DNA of 7,550 nucleotides from Spirochaetaceae bacterium (GCA_031290405.1 JAITNO010000176.1:1-7550), one strand, 5' to 3'; counted from the stretch's first letter, positions 1 to 6,545 are shown. Notes: generated by a model from the sequence alone, not told the origin. Numbers and translations: made by a program.

Positions 1-3
1 TTT

Positions 4-66
4 AGCCCGCAGCCCCGGGGCTATCGCCCGCAGCCCAGGGGATATAGCCCGCAGCCCAGGGGATAT
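4..66. repeat. 21-bp tandem repeat, three copies
   Basis: Three contiguous 21-bp units lie at 4-24, 25-45 and 46-66. The third reads agcccgcagcccaggggata plus t. The second differs from it at the first base, and the first differs at a few positions, carrying ccccggggct in place of cccaggggat. A fourth, rearranged half-unit in inverted orientation follows and forms a hairpin with the third unit. The array may continue beyond the left edge. Because 21 is a multiple of three, a frame through it stays open and would give a seven-residue repeat on the minus strand, but nothing else supports translation. Confidence 0.85.
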
Positions 67-81
67 AGCCCCTGGGCTGCG
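50..81. repeat. Perfect 13-bp inverted repeat (hairpin)
   Basis: Positions 50-62 (cgcagcccagggg) are exactly complementary to 69-81 (cccctgggctgcg), leaving a six-base loop, atatag. The left arm is the core of the 21-bp tandem unit and the right arm is its inverted copy. No T tract follows on either strand, so it does not look like a standard intrinsic terminator. It resembles a REP-like palindrome, which is an inference from shape only. Confidence 0.8.
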
Positions 82-142
82 CGACGCCCCGCCCGCACCC
101 CGCGCCGCCCCGCCAAAATCGCGCGCCGCCCCGCCCGATGCG
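80..142. repeat. Second 21-bp periodic repeat, three copies
   Basis: Units at 80-100, 101-121 and 122-142 share a 14-base head, cgcgccgccccgcc. The head is exact at 101-114 and 122-135 and has one mismatch at 80-93. A variable seven-base tail follows each head. The period of 21 bp is the same as that of the neighbouring 4-66 array although the sequence differs, so the left edge of the window keeps a 21-bp rhythm over two different motifs. Confidence 0.7.
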
Positions 143-384
143 CGTTTCAAGCCCTCTAGAGCGCGCGCCGGCGCATCCAGACCCCGCGCCCGTTTGTCGA
201 GAGGAAAGGGAAGTGCGCCCGTTATGGGTGGGTCGGGGTCGGGGGGGCATGGGGCACATCGGGGACTTTGACCGCTCCATCCGCCGCCCTTGCGCGGGTA
301 GCTCCCTTCGTCGTGCAAGCCCTCCGCAACAGTCCATTCGCATTGAGGCTGTAGATTTTCGCCGCTGTCGCGGCGTGGAGCGCA

Positions 385-404
385 GGGGGGCGTACCCCCC
401 TTTA
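385..404 (+). terminator. Candidate stem-loop G6-cgta-C6 with short T run
   Basis: Six Gs (385-390) pair with six Cs (395-400) across a four-base loop, cgta, followed by ttta. A further GC hairpin, cgccgc-tgtc-gcggcg, lies just upstream at 360-375. The very stable GC stem would be compatible with a rho-independent terminator on the + strand, but the T run is only three bases and no gene is visible upstream for it to terminate. It may simply be part of the repeat region. Confidence 0.3.
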
Positions 405-416
405 CAAAAACAAAGC

Positions 417-606
417 CGAAAGCTGGGGAACGCAGAGCTCAACCTTAAAGCGTATCGCTGGGGGCTTAGCCCCGTAGGGCGCAAAATGCGCCTGTGGCGC
501 CCTGTGGCGCCCGAAAGCTGGGGGACGCAGCCCGCAACCCCAAGGCGTAGTTCACAGGGCTTAGCCCCGTAGGGCGCAAAAAGAGCCTGTGGCTCTAAAG
601 CGCTGC
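417..606. repeat. Imperfect 95-bp tandem duplication with small hairpins
   Basis: The block starting at 417 is repeated starting at 512 with no length change. By hand count, 68 of 84 positions match between 417-500 and 512-595. The best-conserved parts are the 12-base head (cgaaagctgggg) and a 25-base block at 462-486 that is identical at 557-581. Each copy ends in a short hairpin with a TGT loop: gcgcc-tgt-ggcgc at 488-500 and agagcc-tgt-ggctct at 582-596. The stem bases changed between copies but pairing was kept. Copy 1 also has ggggc-tta-gcccc (461-473) and a 10-base direct duplication, cctgtggcgc, at 491-500 and 501-510. Function is unknown. Confidence 0.75.
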
Positions 607-645
607 GCTTGCGCGCGCAATAATAGGGGGGAGCTCGTGAGGGCG

Positions 646-653
646 GGAGGTGA
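646..653 (+). promoter_or_regulatory. Strong Shine-Dalgarno for the EEP lipoprotein gene
   Basis: The sequence ggaggtga complements the 16S rRNA 3' end almost completely, and its GGAGG core ends six bases before the ATG at 657. The tga inside it (651-653) is an in-frame stop, so no longer upstream start is possible in this frame. This fixes the start of the downstream gene. Confidence 0.85.
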
Positions 654-656
654 ACG

Positions 657-1724
657 ATGGATGTGCGGTGGTGTGCGCTGGGCGCGGGGTTCTTTTTGGC
701 GGCGGCTTGTTCGTGCGGCGGCGGCGGGAAGGGGCCGGCGGGGGAGCTTTCGATTGCGTCGTGGAATGTGCAGGCTTTGTTCGACGAAAGCGACGACGGC
801 GGGGAGTATGCGGAGTATCGCTCTGGCGCGGGCTGGTCGGATGAAAAATATGCGGCGCGTCTGTATGGCATTGGGGCGGCGATTGGCGCGATGGGGGGCG
901 GGGGGCCGGATGTGGCGGCGCTCCTTGAGCTTGAGAATCGGGGTGTGGCGGAGGATCTGGCGGGGGCTGCCGGCTACGGGTATTGCTTTTTCGCGGGGAA
1001 TGGCTCTGGGGCGCTGGGGGTGGGCGCGCTGAGCAGGCTGCCGTTTGTGCGGGCGCGCGCTCATTCGATTGCGGTGGATGGCGCGGTGATTCCGCGTCCG
1101 GTTCTGGAGCTTGCGCTTGAGACGGAGGGGGATGCGGTAACGTTCTTTGTCTGCCACTGGAAGTCGAAGTCAGGCGGCGCGGCGCGGTCCGAGGTTCTCC
1201 GCCGTGAGGCGGCGCGGGTTATCCTCCGCCGGCTCTCTGAGTTGCGGGCGGAGGATCCGGCGGCCCGTGTGGTGGTGTTGGGGGACTTGAACGAAAGCTT
1301 CGATGAGTTTTTCCTTCAGGGCGGCGGCGTTGTCTGCGCTCTGATGCCTGATGATGCGGGGGCGGCGCGCGCGGCGGCGGGGGCGGGGGCCGGGGACTTT
1401 TTGATTGTAAGCGGTCAAAAGCCGCCTTGTTCTGTGTTTTTTGCGGGGCGGCCGGGGGTGTTTTATTCTCCGTGGTACGGTGAGTTGAAGAACGGTTCGT
1501 TCTATTACAAGGGTGGCTGGGAGACGCTCGACCACGTTCTGCTTGACGAAAACTGCTTTGGGGATGAGGGCTGGCGCTTTAAGGATTGCGTTGTGTTGGA
1601 CGGCGCGCCTTTCACCAACGCCCGGGGGGAGCCTGACCGCTACAATCCGCGCACGGGCTCTGGTTTGAGCGACCACCTGCCGCTTCTTCTGACCTTGACG
1701 AGGGCGCCGCCGGTGAAGCGTTGA
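657..1724 (+). CDS. Putative lipoprotein of the endonuclease/exonuclease/phosphatase (EEP) family
   Basis: The 355-residue product shows the EEP (DNase I/exonuclease III-like) motifs in the right order: SIASWNVQALFD at about 32-43 (Asn37 of the WN motif), ALLELEN at 88-94 (metal-binding Glu), CHWKSK at 166-171 (His167), VVLGDLNES at 206-214 (Asp210, Asn212), ETLDHVLL at 289-296 and LSDHLPL at 337-343 (Asp339, His340). All expected catalytic positions appear present, so a metal-dependent phosphodiesterase is likely; the substrate (nucleic acid, phospholipid or sugar phosphate) cannot be read from sequence. The N-terminus is short and hydrophobic and runs into LAAAC, with Cys18 as a probable lipidation site followed by a Gly-rich linker. 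This matches a loose spirochaete-type lipobox, so the protein is probably anchored in the envelope. The start is fixed by the strong Shine-Dalgarno and an in-frame stop just upstream. The gene is strikingly G-rich on the coding strand and contains G6 runs at 893-898 and 900-905. It ends 118 bases before tamB, same strand; shared transcription is possible but unproven. Confidence 0.88.
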   Translation: MDVRWCALGAGFFLAAACSCGGGGKGPAGELSIASWNVQALFDESDDGGEYAEYRSGAGWSDEKYAARLYGIGAAIGAMGGGGPDVAALLELENRGVAEDLAGAAGYGYCFFAGNGSGALGVGALSRLPFVRARAHSIAVDGAVIPRPVLELALETEGDAVTFFVCHWKSKSGGAARSEVLRREAARVILRRLSELRAEDPAARVVVLGDLNESFDEFFLQGGGVVCALMPDDAGAARAAAGAGAGDFLIVSGQKPPCSVFFAGRPGVFYSPWYGELKNGSFYYKGGWETLDHVLLDENCFGDEGWRFKDCVVLDGAPFTNARGEPDRYNPRTGSGLSDHLPLLLTLTRAPPVKR

Positions 1725-1728
1725 CGGT

Positions 1729-1737
1729 GGGGGGGGG
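1729..1737 (+). repeat. Homopolymeric G9 tract upstream of tamB
   Basis: Nine consecutive Gs start five bases after the EEP gene stop codon and end about 105 bases before the tamB start. It is the longest homopolymer I found in the window. Poly-G tracts upstream of some Treponema pallidum genes are known to vary in length and change transcription; whether this one does is inference. Confidence 0.8.
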
Positions 1738-1766
1738 CGGCACGGTCGCTGCGCCTGGTTCCATGC

Positions 1767-1793
1767 TTGGTGAAACCTGCAAAATAGTATACG
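1767..1793 (+). promoter_or_regulatory. Weak sigma-70-like promoter candidate for tamB
   Basis: TTGGTG at 1767-1772 and TATACG at 1788-1793 are separated by 15 bases, slightly short of the usual 17. Transcription would begin around 1800 and leave a leader of about 40 bases before the tamB start. Both boxes are imperfect, so this is only the best match in the gap. Confidence 0.22.
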
Positions 1794-1842
1794 CTGTCGC
1801 CAGACGAAGACTTAAATATCAAATTGGGGCGATGCGAGGCGT

Positions 1843-4800
1843 GTGAGAAAGATACTGTTGGACAGAGGGCCGCTGGGAAAGACGGCGGCTGGGATTTTGA
1901 TTATTGCGGCGCTTGCGGCGCTTATCGCGCTGGTGTTCAATCCGTTGCGGCAAAGCATCCTCGCGGGTCTTGTTGCGGCGCGGGATTCCTGCATCGCCCT
2001 GGCGGAAGCGCGTTTTGATAAAAAAATATTCTATGAGGGCATGGGGCCGTCGATTTTTGGGACGCTTGATTTGCGAGGGGTCTCGATATACGAGGGCAAC
2101 GAGGCGCCCGAAAAGGGTGAACGTGCGCTGGCGACGATTGAACGCGTCCGCGTGGAGTATTCGCTCTGGGATCTTATCCGCGGAAGGCCGGAGAGCGCGG
2201 TGTCCTCCGTTACTGTCGACAGGCCGATTGTTACCATCAATTCAAATGCGGAGTTTGTAAAGGTCTTTACCGGCGAGGTCCTTCAAGATGGGGCTGAACG
2301 GGCTCCGGCGGCGGCGCGGGAAGAGGATCTTGTCGCCGGTCTGTGCGAGTTTATGCGCTTGCTGCCGGAGGGATTTAATGTTCGCGTCAGATGGGGGATG
2401 GTGCGGGTGTTCGTTGCCGGCAGCCGCTTTTCGCTGAGTTCGTTTTCGCTTAACGCTTCTGTGGATGGGGAGGGCTTGTCCTTCAACGCGAATTGGAAGG
2501 CGGAGGCGACAGGCGACGATGCGGGGAAGGAATCGTTTTTTATTGCCGTCCCGGGAAGCGCGGAGGGGCGCTTTGATTTTGCGTCGGCCCGCGGCGATGT
2601 TAATGTGCTGTTCCCGGAAACCGTTACCGAGACGTTTGCGCTGCGCCGAACGCGCATCCTGGCGTCGCTGGCGGAAAACCGCCTTACGGCGCGCAAGATC
2701 GACGACGACCTTCCCTACGACGTTTCCTTTGCCGTCGATTTTAACCGGTCCTCGCTGGAGGCGGAGTTGAGCGCCCGCGATTTTTCGTTTGCGACTGTTA
2801 TCACGCTGAAGGGGCGTCTGGCGCAGTATAATTCGTGGCTTGCCGCGCGGTGGACGGGCGGCGGGTCTTTTGAAGCGACGGGGGACGGGGCACTTGCCTA
2901 TAAGGCCGATTTTACGGGCAGTCTGCCTCCTGGATACCCGGTGGGCGGCGGGTTTTTTGAGTTGAGCGCGAGCGGGAACGAAAAGAGCGTCCGCATAAAC
3001 AACGTGAAGCTTGCCCTTTCGAGGGGAACGATCTCGTATCGGGGCGGCCTTGTCTTCGATCCGGTTTCCCCCAACGGCGTCCTAAAAATGGAAGGGTTTT
3101 ATTTGGGGAAAAACGGCAAAGACGGGACTTCGACGCCGGTTACGGGGGAGTTGATCTTTTCGAGCGGCGCACGGAGGATGAGCGTTTTTGCGTCGGAACT
3201 GCGGTTTGCGGACAGCGTTCTAAGCGCCTTTGACGTTGAGGCGTTGCGCTCCGGCGGGAATTGGGCGCTTTCCCTGTCGGCGCTGCGTTACAACAACGTC
3301 GGGTCGGACAAGCCGGTGAGCGTGTCAAGAATTAAGGCCGACGCGAATGTTAACCTGAACGCCCGTACCTGTTCCGCCGTCGGCCGGGTCGAATCTCTTG
3401 CGTTAAGCGACCTGATTAACATTGCCGGAAGCGCGATGGAGTTCCCCCAGCGGGAAAGCGTCATTCAGAACTTTGCCGACGATATTTATATAACGACGGA
3501 GGCGTCGTTCACTACGAACTTTGTCACTATGTCCTACAAGATTCCCCATCTTGTCTGCGTATACCGTGGGTTTACGGATATAATTTCCGTTTCGTCGTTG
3601 TCGGGTTCCGACAAGATGTTTGAATTGTCTGATTGCCATATTGCCGCGGGCGGCGGCATTGACATTGCGGCGCGGGCGGATTATTCAAATATGAACAATG
3701 TCTCGTTCCTGCTGGAAAGCACGATCAACAAGACGCCCTACCGGTTTGAAGGCAGCTTTACCAACAATAAAAACATCGCGCTGACCGGTTCGTACGTCAA
3801 CGGAAGCGCCGTTCTTAATAAAAACGGTTCCTTCGACGGCTCGTTGACCGTCGATTCGCTGCTCCTTCCGAGCGACGCGAAGAATTCGGTTCTGTCGGTG
3901 AGTTCGACCTTTTCGTACGCGTCGAAGAACCGTTGGAACGTCAACATAGACGCGTTCGACATTAACGACATAATCTATCGCCCAGAGAATTCGTCAAGCG
4001 TCCATCTGAGTGGAACGGTAAACCAGGATAGGGCGTATCTTCCCGAATTGCTTTTTGACGACGGCAAGGACCCGCTTAGGGGCGAAGCGCAGTTGTCTTT
4101 TAGAGCGCACGCGGAGCTGGAAGGCGACGATGCGACGATGCCCGAACTGCTGGTGAACTTGGCCAATCTTGACGGCACGGAAAAGCTGAGCGCGCAGGGG
4201 AGGCTCCACGCGGGGTCGTTTGACGCGCATATCGAGGCGAATGCTTTTAGAGTTTACCGTTTCTTCCACAATTCGACGGACATGGCGGCGAATGGGGTGT
4301 TGGACTTTTCGCTTGAATCGGGCGGCGTTTTTAACGCCGCCTTCAATCTGGAATCGGCTGCAGGGCATATTGCAGGGAAAGAGATTCTGCTTGCCTTCAA
4401 GGGATCGTTGAACGCCGAAAAAGCCGAAATCGCGGAGGCCTTCTTAAGTTATGCGGGCTTTACCGTCGACTTTCCGTTCGTCAGCATAGACAGAAAACAA
4501 AGCTCTTTTGAAACGACCGCGCGGCTTCACCGCGATGCGGACGCGGAAAATTTCTATGCCGACGCGCATATTCAAGGCGCCTTTGGCGCCGCCAAGTCAT
4601 GGCAGTATGTGCCGAAAGCCCTGAGGGAATTCTCAGGCTTGATAGACGTGAGCAACGTCTCTTTTTTAAGCTCGGCGGCCCTCAATGAGTTTAGCGTTCA
4701 GTTTTCACGATTGGAAAACATGATACGGGTTTCAGGCGGCCCGCAGGATATGATTGACGCCCAGATTGACGCCGAGGGTTCTTTTTACGCGAGCCTTTCC

Positions 4801-6312
4801 GCGCCGTCCCCGCTTATGGGAACATTTTTTGGCGAAATAAAAGAAGACAAGCTTGATGTAAACGCTTCGAACCTCTACGTGGACATTGAAAAGCTCTGGC
4901 GGATTTTCCCTAAGGATGCCGTCATTGCAGGCGTTGGCGGCTTTGTCCTTGCCGACATCCGCATCACGGGCAGCTTGAGCGACCCAAACATATTCGGCGT
5001 GGCAAACGGCTACGACGTCCGCATGAGGGTCCCGGAGTATCTTCCAGGAGAAGTGGGGCCCGCCCCCGTTACCGTCCATCTTGAGGGCAAGAAGATGTTC
5101 TTCGACCCGATAGCGGCGCCTGCGGGCGAAGGGGGCGGGTATATCACCGGCTCGTTTTATTTTGACCGCTGGGTTCCGTCCAATTATGAGATAGCCGTCG
5201 TGGTAAATCCCGACAGGGCCATACCCTATTCATTCAATCTTGCCGGAATAGAATCGTCGGGGCTGGCAAGCGGGACCATCGCTTTTACGATGGACAATCA
5301 CAATCTGTTAATATCGGGCGCCCTTACCGGCAGCGATTCGACCATCACCGTGGATGCGGCGACGCCGGAAGAAAGACAGGCGCGATTTCTTGCCCTGAAC
5401 AAGGACCCGAACCTTTATACGGCAACCGACTTGCGCATCAACGCCGACAGGGGCGTCGAGTTTTTATGGCCCAGCGCCGATTATCCCATACTCCGCACCA
5501 ATCTGGACATTGGCGACACGCTTCACATTACAAGCGACAGCCTGTCGGGAAAGTCAACGCTGGCTGGGAACATCGGGTTGCGCGGCGGCGAATTGTTTTA
5601 TTTCCAGCGGAACTTTTATATAAAATCAGGCCAGCTCGTCTTTAACGAAAATGAAGTCAAATTCGAGCCGCGCATCAGCGCCGTCGCGGAAACGCACGAC
5701 CAGTCCGACGAAGGGCCGGTAACCATTTCCATCGTCATAAACGATCAATCCATCAATTCATTTACGCCCATCATCCGCTCGGACCCGCCCCTTTCCCAAG
5801 TCGCCATCCTGTCGATACTCGGAAACACCATGTCGGGAACCCCCGACGACGAAAGCAATACGATAGCCCGCCCGTTCCTCGCTTCGACGACCGACGTGCT
5901 CGCCCAATTCCAGGTAGTGCGCCGCGTCGAACGAAGGCTGCGCGACATTCTGCACGTCGACATATTCTCCGCGCGGACGCAGGCGTTGCAGAACGCCCTG
6001 TTTCAGGCCGCGTTTTCCACTTCTGAGGAGGGCGAGCCGGCGATATGGAGTTATTTTGACAACACGACGATCCTTTTGGGAAAGTATCTGACGCCCAACC
6101 TGTTCCTCCGCTCGATGATCGCCGCGTCTTACGACAAGAACAAACTGAAAAACGACGGGCTCTCCTTCGACCTCTCCATAGGCGTCGAGCTCACCTCACC
6201 GCTCTTCATCGTCCGCGCCGAAGTCAACCCCTTCCCCTCGACCTTCAACACGGCCTCCCTCTTGATGCCCGACACAAGCATCACCCTAAGCCGCACATGG
6301 CGCCTGCCCTAA
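1843..6312 (+). CDS. tamB: TamB-family translocation and assembly module protein (DUF490)
   Basis: The predicted 1489-residue protein has the TamB layout. A basic N-terminus (MRK) leads into one membrane segment at about residues 15-32. A very long body of short alternating beta-strand sequence, rich in Asn, Ser, Gly and aromatic residues, follows. The conserved C-terminal TamB domain begins near residue 1247 with RGGELFYFQ, continues through an IKSGQLVF segment, and contains SDPPLSQVAILSILG from 1313. The protein ends in LSRTWRLP, resembling the beta-signal-like aromatic tail of the family. Known relatives are anchored in the inner membrane, span the periplasm as a lipid-holding beta groove, and serve outer-membrane protein insertion and phospholipid transport with a TamA/BamA partner. 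No Omp85 gene is visible next to it here. The start is GTG at 1843: an in-frame stop at 1813 leaves no other common start codon upstream, and GAGG at 1835-1838 is a modest ribosome site. Length is somewhat above E. coli TamB. Codon endings drift from G/T near the 5' end to C near the 3' end. Confidence 0.93.
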   Translation: MRKILLDRGPLGKTAAGILIIAALAALIALVFNPLRQSILAGLVAARDSCIALAEARFDKKIFYEGMGPSIFGTLDLRGVSIYEGNEAPEKGERALATIERVRVEYSLWDLIRGRPESAVSSVTVDRPIVTINSNAEFVKVFTGEVLQDGAERAPAAAREEDLVAGLCEFMRLLPEGFNVRVRWGMVRVFVAGSRFSLSSFSLNASVDGEGLSFNANWKAEATGDDAGKESFFIAVPGSAEGRFDFASARGDVNVLFPETVTETFALRRTRILASLAENRLTARKIDDDLPYDVSFAVDFNRSSLEAELSARDFSFATVITLKGRLAQYNSWLAARWTGGGSFEATGDGALAYKADFTGSLPPGYPVGGGFFELSASGNEKSVRINNVKLALSRGTISYRGGLVFDPVSPNGVLKMEGFYLGKNGKDGTSTPVTGELIFSSGARRMSVFASELRFADSVLSAFDVEALRSGGNWALSLSALRYNNVGSDKPVSVSRIKADANVNLNARTCSAVGRVESLALSDLINIAGSAMEFPQRESVIQNFADDIYITTEASFTTNFVTMSYKIPHLVCVYRGFTDIISVSSLSGSDKMFELSDCHIAAGGGIDIAARADYSNMNNVSFLLESTINKTPYRFEGSFTNNKNIALTGSYVNGSAVLNKNGSFDGSLTVDSLLLPSDAKNSVLSVSSTFSYASKNRWNVNIDAFDINDIIYRPENSSSVHLSGTVNQDRAYLPELLFDDGKDPLRGEAQLSFRAHAELEGDDATMPELLVNLANLDGTEKLSAQGRLHAGSFDAHIEANAFRVYRFFHNSTDMAANGVLDFSLESGGVFNAAFNLESAAGHIAGKEILLAFKGSLNAEKAEIAEAFLSYAGFTVDFPFVSIDRKQSSFETTARLHRDADAENFYADAHIQGAFGAAKSWQYVPKALREFSGLIDVSNVSFLSSAALNEFSVQFSRLENMIRVSGGPQDMIDAQIDAEGSFYASLSAPSPLMGTFFGEIKEDKLDVNASNLYVDIEKLWRIFPKDAVIAGVGGFVLADIRITGSLSDPNIFGVANGYDVRMRVPEYLPGEVGPAPVTVHLEGKKMFFDPIAAPAGEGGGYITGSFYFDRWVPSNYEIAVVVNPDRAIPYSFNLAGIESSGLASGTIAFTMDNHNLLISGALTGSDSTITVDAATPEERQARFLALNKDPNLYTATDLRINADRGVEFLWPSADYPILRTNLDIGDTLHITSDSLSGKSTLAGNIGLRGGELFYFQRNFYIKSGQLVFNENEVKFEPRISAVAETHDQSDEGPVTISIVINDQSINSFTPIIRSDPPLSQVAILSILGNTMSGTPDDESNTIARPFLASTTDVLAQFQVVRRVERRLRDILHVDIFSARTQALQNALFQAAFSTSEEGEPAIWSYFDNTTILLGKYLTPNLFLRSMIAASYDKNKLKNDGLSFDLSIGVELTSPLFIVRAEVNPFPSTFNTASLLMPDTSITLSRTWRLP
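4321..4341. repeat. Perfect 9-bp hairpin with TTT loop inside tamB
   Basis: ggcggcgtt (4321-4329) pairs perfectly with aacgccgcc (4333-4341) around ttt. A shorter relative, ggcgcc-ttt-ggcgcc, lies at 4576-4590 in the same gene. Both are coding and may be accidental, but the three-base loop matches the hairpins in both intergenic regions. Confidence 0.7.
4900..5600. other. GC-skew switch zone inside tamB
   Basis: Hand counts on single 60-base rows of the + strand give G/C of 31/11 at 901, 24/14 at 2101, 21/16 at 4141, 19/18 at 4921, 17/19 at 5401, 9/27 at 5761 and 12/28 at 6181. The sign changes within one uninterrupted gene, so transcription direction alone does not explain it. Limits are approximate. 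Confidence 0.6.
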
Positions 6313-6545
6313 GGACACGCTGAAAACGGTGCGTTGAGCCTCTCAAGGTAGGGGGGTTGAGCCTCTCAAGGTAGGACGTTGAGCCTCTCAAGGTAGGACG
6401 TTGAGCCTCTCAAGGTAGGACGTTGAGCCTCTCAAGGTAGTAACGTTGAGCCTCTCAAGGTAGGACGTTGAGCCTCTCAAGGTAGTAACGTTGAGCCTCT
6501 CAAGGTAGTAACGTTGAGAGTCCCACGGTAGGGGGAACTCGTTAA
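6313..6545. other. Convergent intergenic region dominated by a repeat array
   Basis: This 233-base gap separates tamB (+) from gltX (-). A 20-base non-repeated stretch follows the tamB stop, then the 19-bp repeat array fills 6333-6531, and 14 bases remain before the gltX stop. No stem followed by a T run is visible, so if termination occurs here it may rely on the repeat hairpins or on another mechanism. Confidence 0.7.
6333..6531. repeat. Nine-copy 19-bp short tandem array with two spacer types
   Basis: The unit gttgagcctctcaaggtag occurs eight times without error, starting at 6333, 6356, 6378, 6400, 6422, 6445, 6467 and 6490. A ninth degenerate copy at 6513 has four changes. Spacers in order are gggg, gac, gac, gac, taac, gac, taac and taac, giving a 22-23 bp period. 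Each perfect unit contains the palindrome ttgag-cct-ctcaa (5-bp stem, three-base loop); the ninth copy has lost it. The units carry stop codons and the period is not a multiple of three, so the array is non-coding. Repeats are too short and spacers too short and too uniform for CRISPR. Possible roles are protein-binding array, terminator cluster or dispersed palindromic repeat expansion. Confidence 0.95.

Larger units (their letters stand above)
1..656. other. Gene-free, repeat-rich GC-rich leader region
   Basis: I see no convincing gene on either strand in this stretch. Open frames exist on both strands, but their translations are rich in Arg, Pro, Ser and Gly, contain no recognisable motif, and run through the tandem repeats or antisense to the EEP gene. 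That is what GC-rich sequence with few stop codons produces. The structure that is visible is repetitive: 21-bp units at the left edge, a G6/C6 hairpin near the middle and a 95-bp duplication before the EEP gene. Positions 143-360 show no clear repeat or motif. I infer a degenerate repeat or mobile-element-like intergenic zone; the left boundary lies outside the window. Confidence 0.6.
1725..1842 (+). other. Intergenic gap between EEP gene and tamB
   Basis: These 118 bases contain a G9 run close to the EEP stop codon, a weak promoter-like pair in the middle and an AT-richer stretch at 1811-1825. I see no clear intrinsic terminator, so read-through from the EEP gene into tamB cannot be excluded. 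Confidence 0.5.

Noticed and set aside
138..572. Plus-strand open frame (144 residues) upstream of the EEP gene
   Set aside because: It runs through the G6/C6 hairpin and the 95-bp duplication, has no ribosome site that I can see and no recognisable protein family; its composition looks like translated repeat sequence.
2..871. Long minus-strand open frame (289 residues) ending in a seven-residue repeat
   Set aside because: It is antisense to the start of the EEP gene, has Pro/Arg/Ser-rich composition with no motif, and its repeat simply reflects the 21-bp DNA repeat. GC-rich sequence gives such frames by chance.
1832..1846. Four-codon mini-ORF (ATG CGA GGC GTG TGA) overlapping the tamB GTG start
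   Set aside because: The nearest G-rich stretch is only two bases before the ATG, too close for a good ribosome site, so a leader peptide with translational coupling is not supported.
4644..4667. Terminator-like stem (agacgt/acgtct) followed by T6 inside tamB
   Set aside because: The 6-bp stem is weak, it lies in the middle of an intact coding frame, and one such match is expected by chance in a gene this long.
5614..5625. 12-bp AT palindrome ttttatataaaa near the skew switch, considered as part of a dif site
   Set aside because: The flanks do not resemble XerC/XerD arms, and the bases encode a plausible stretch of the conserved TamB C-terminal domain. ATGTTAA-like fragments elsewhere in tamB also lack a matching second arm.
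6333..6531. CRISPR array
   Set aside because: Repeats are 19 bp and spacers only 3-4 bp drawn from a few near-fixed sequences; no cas gene is present.
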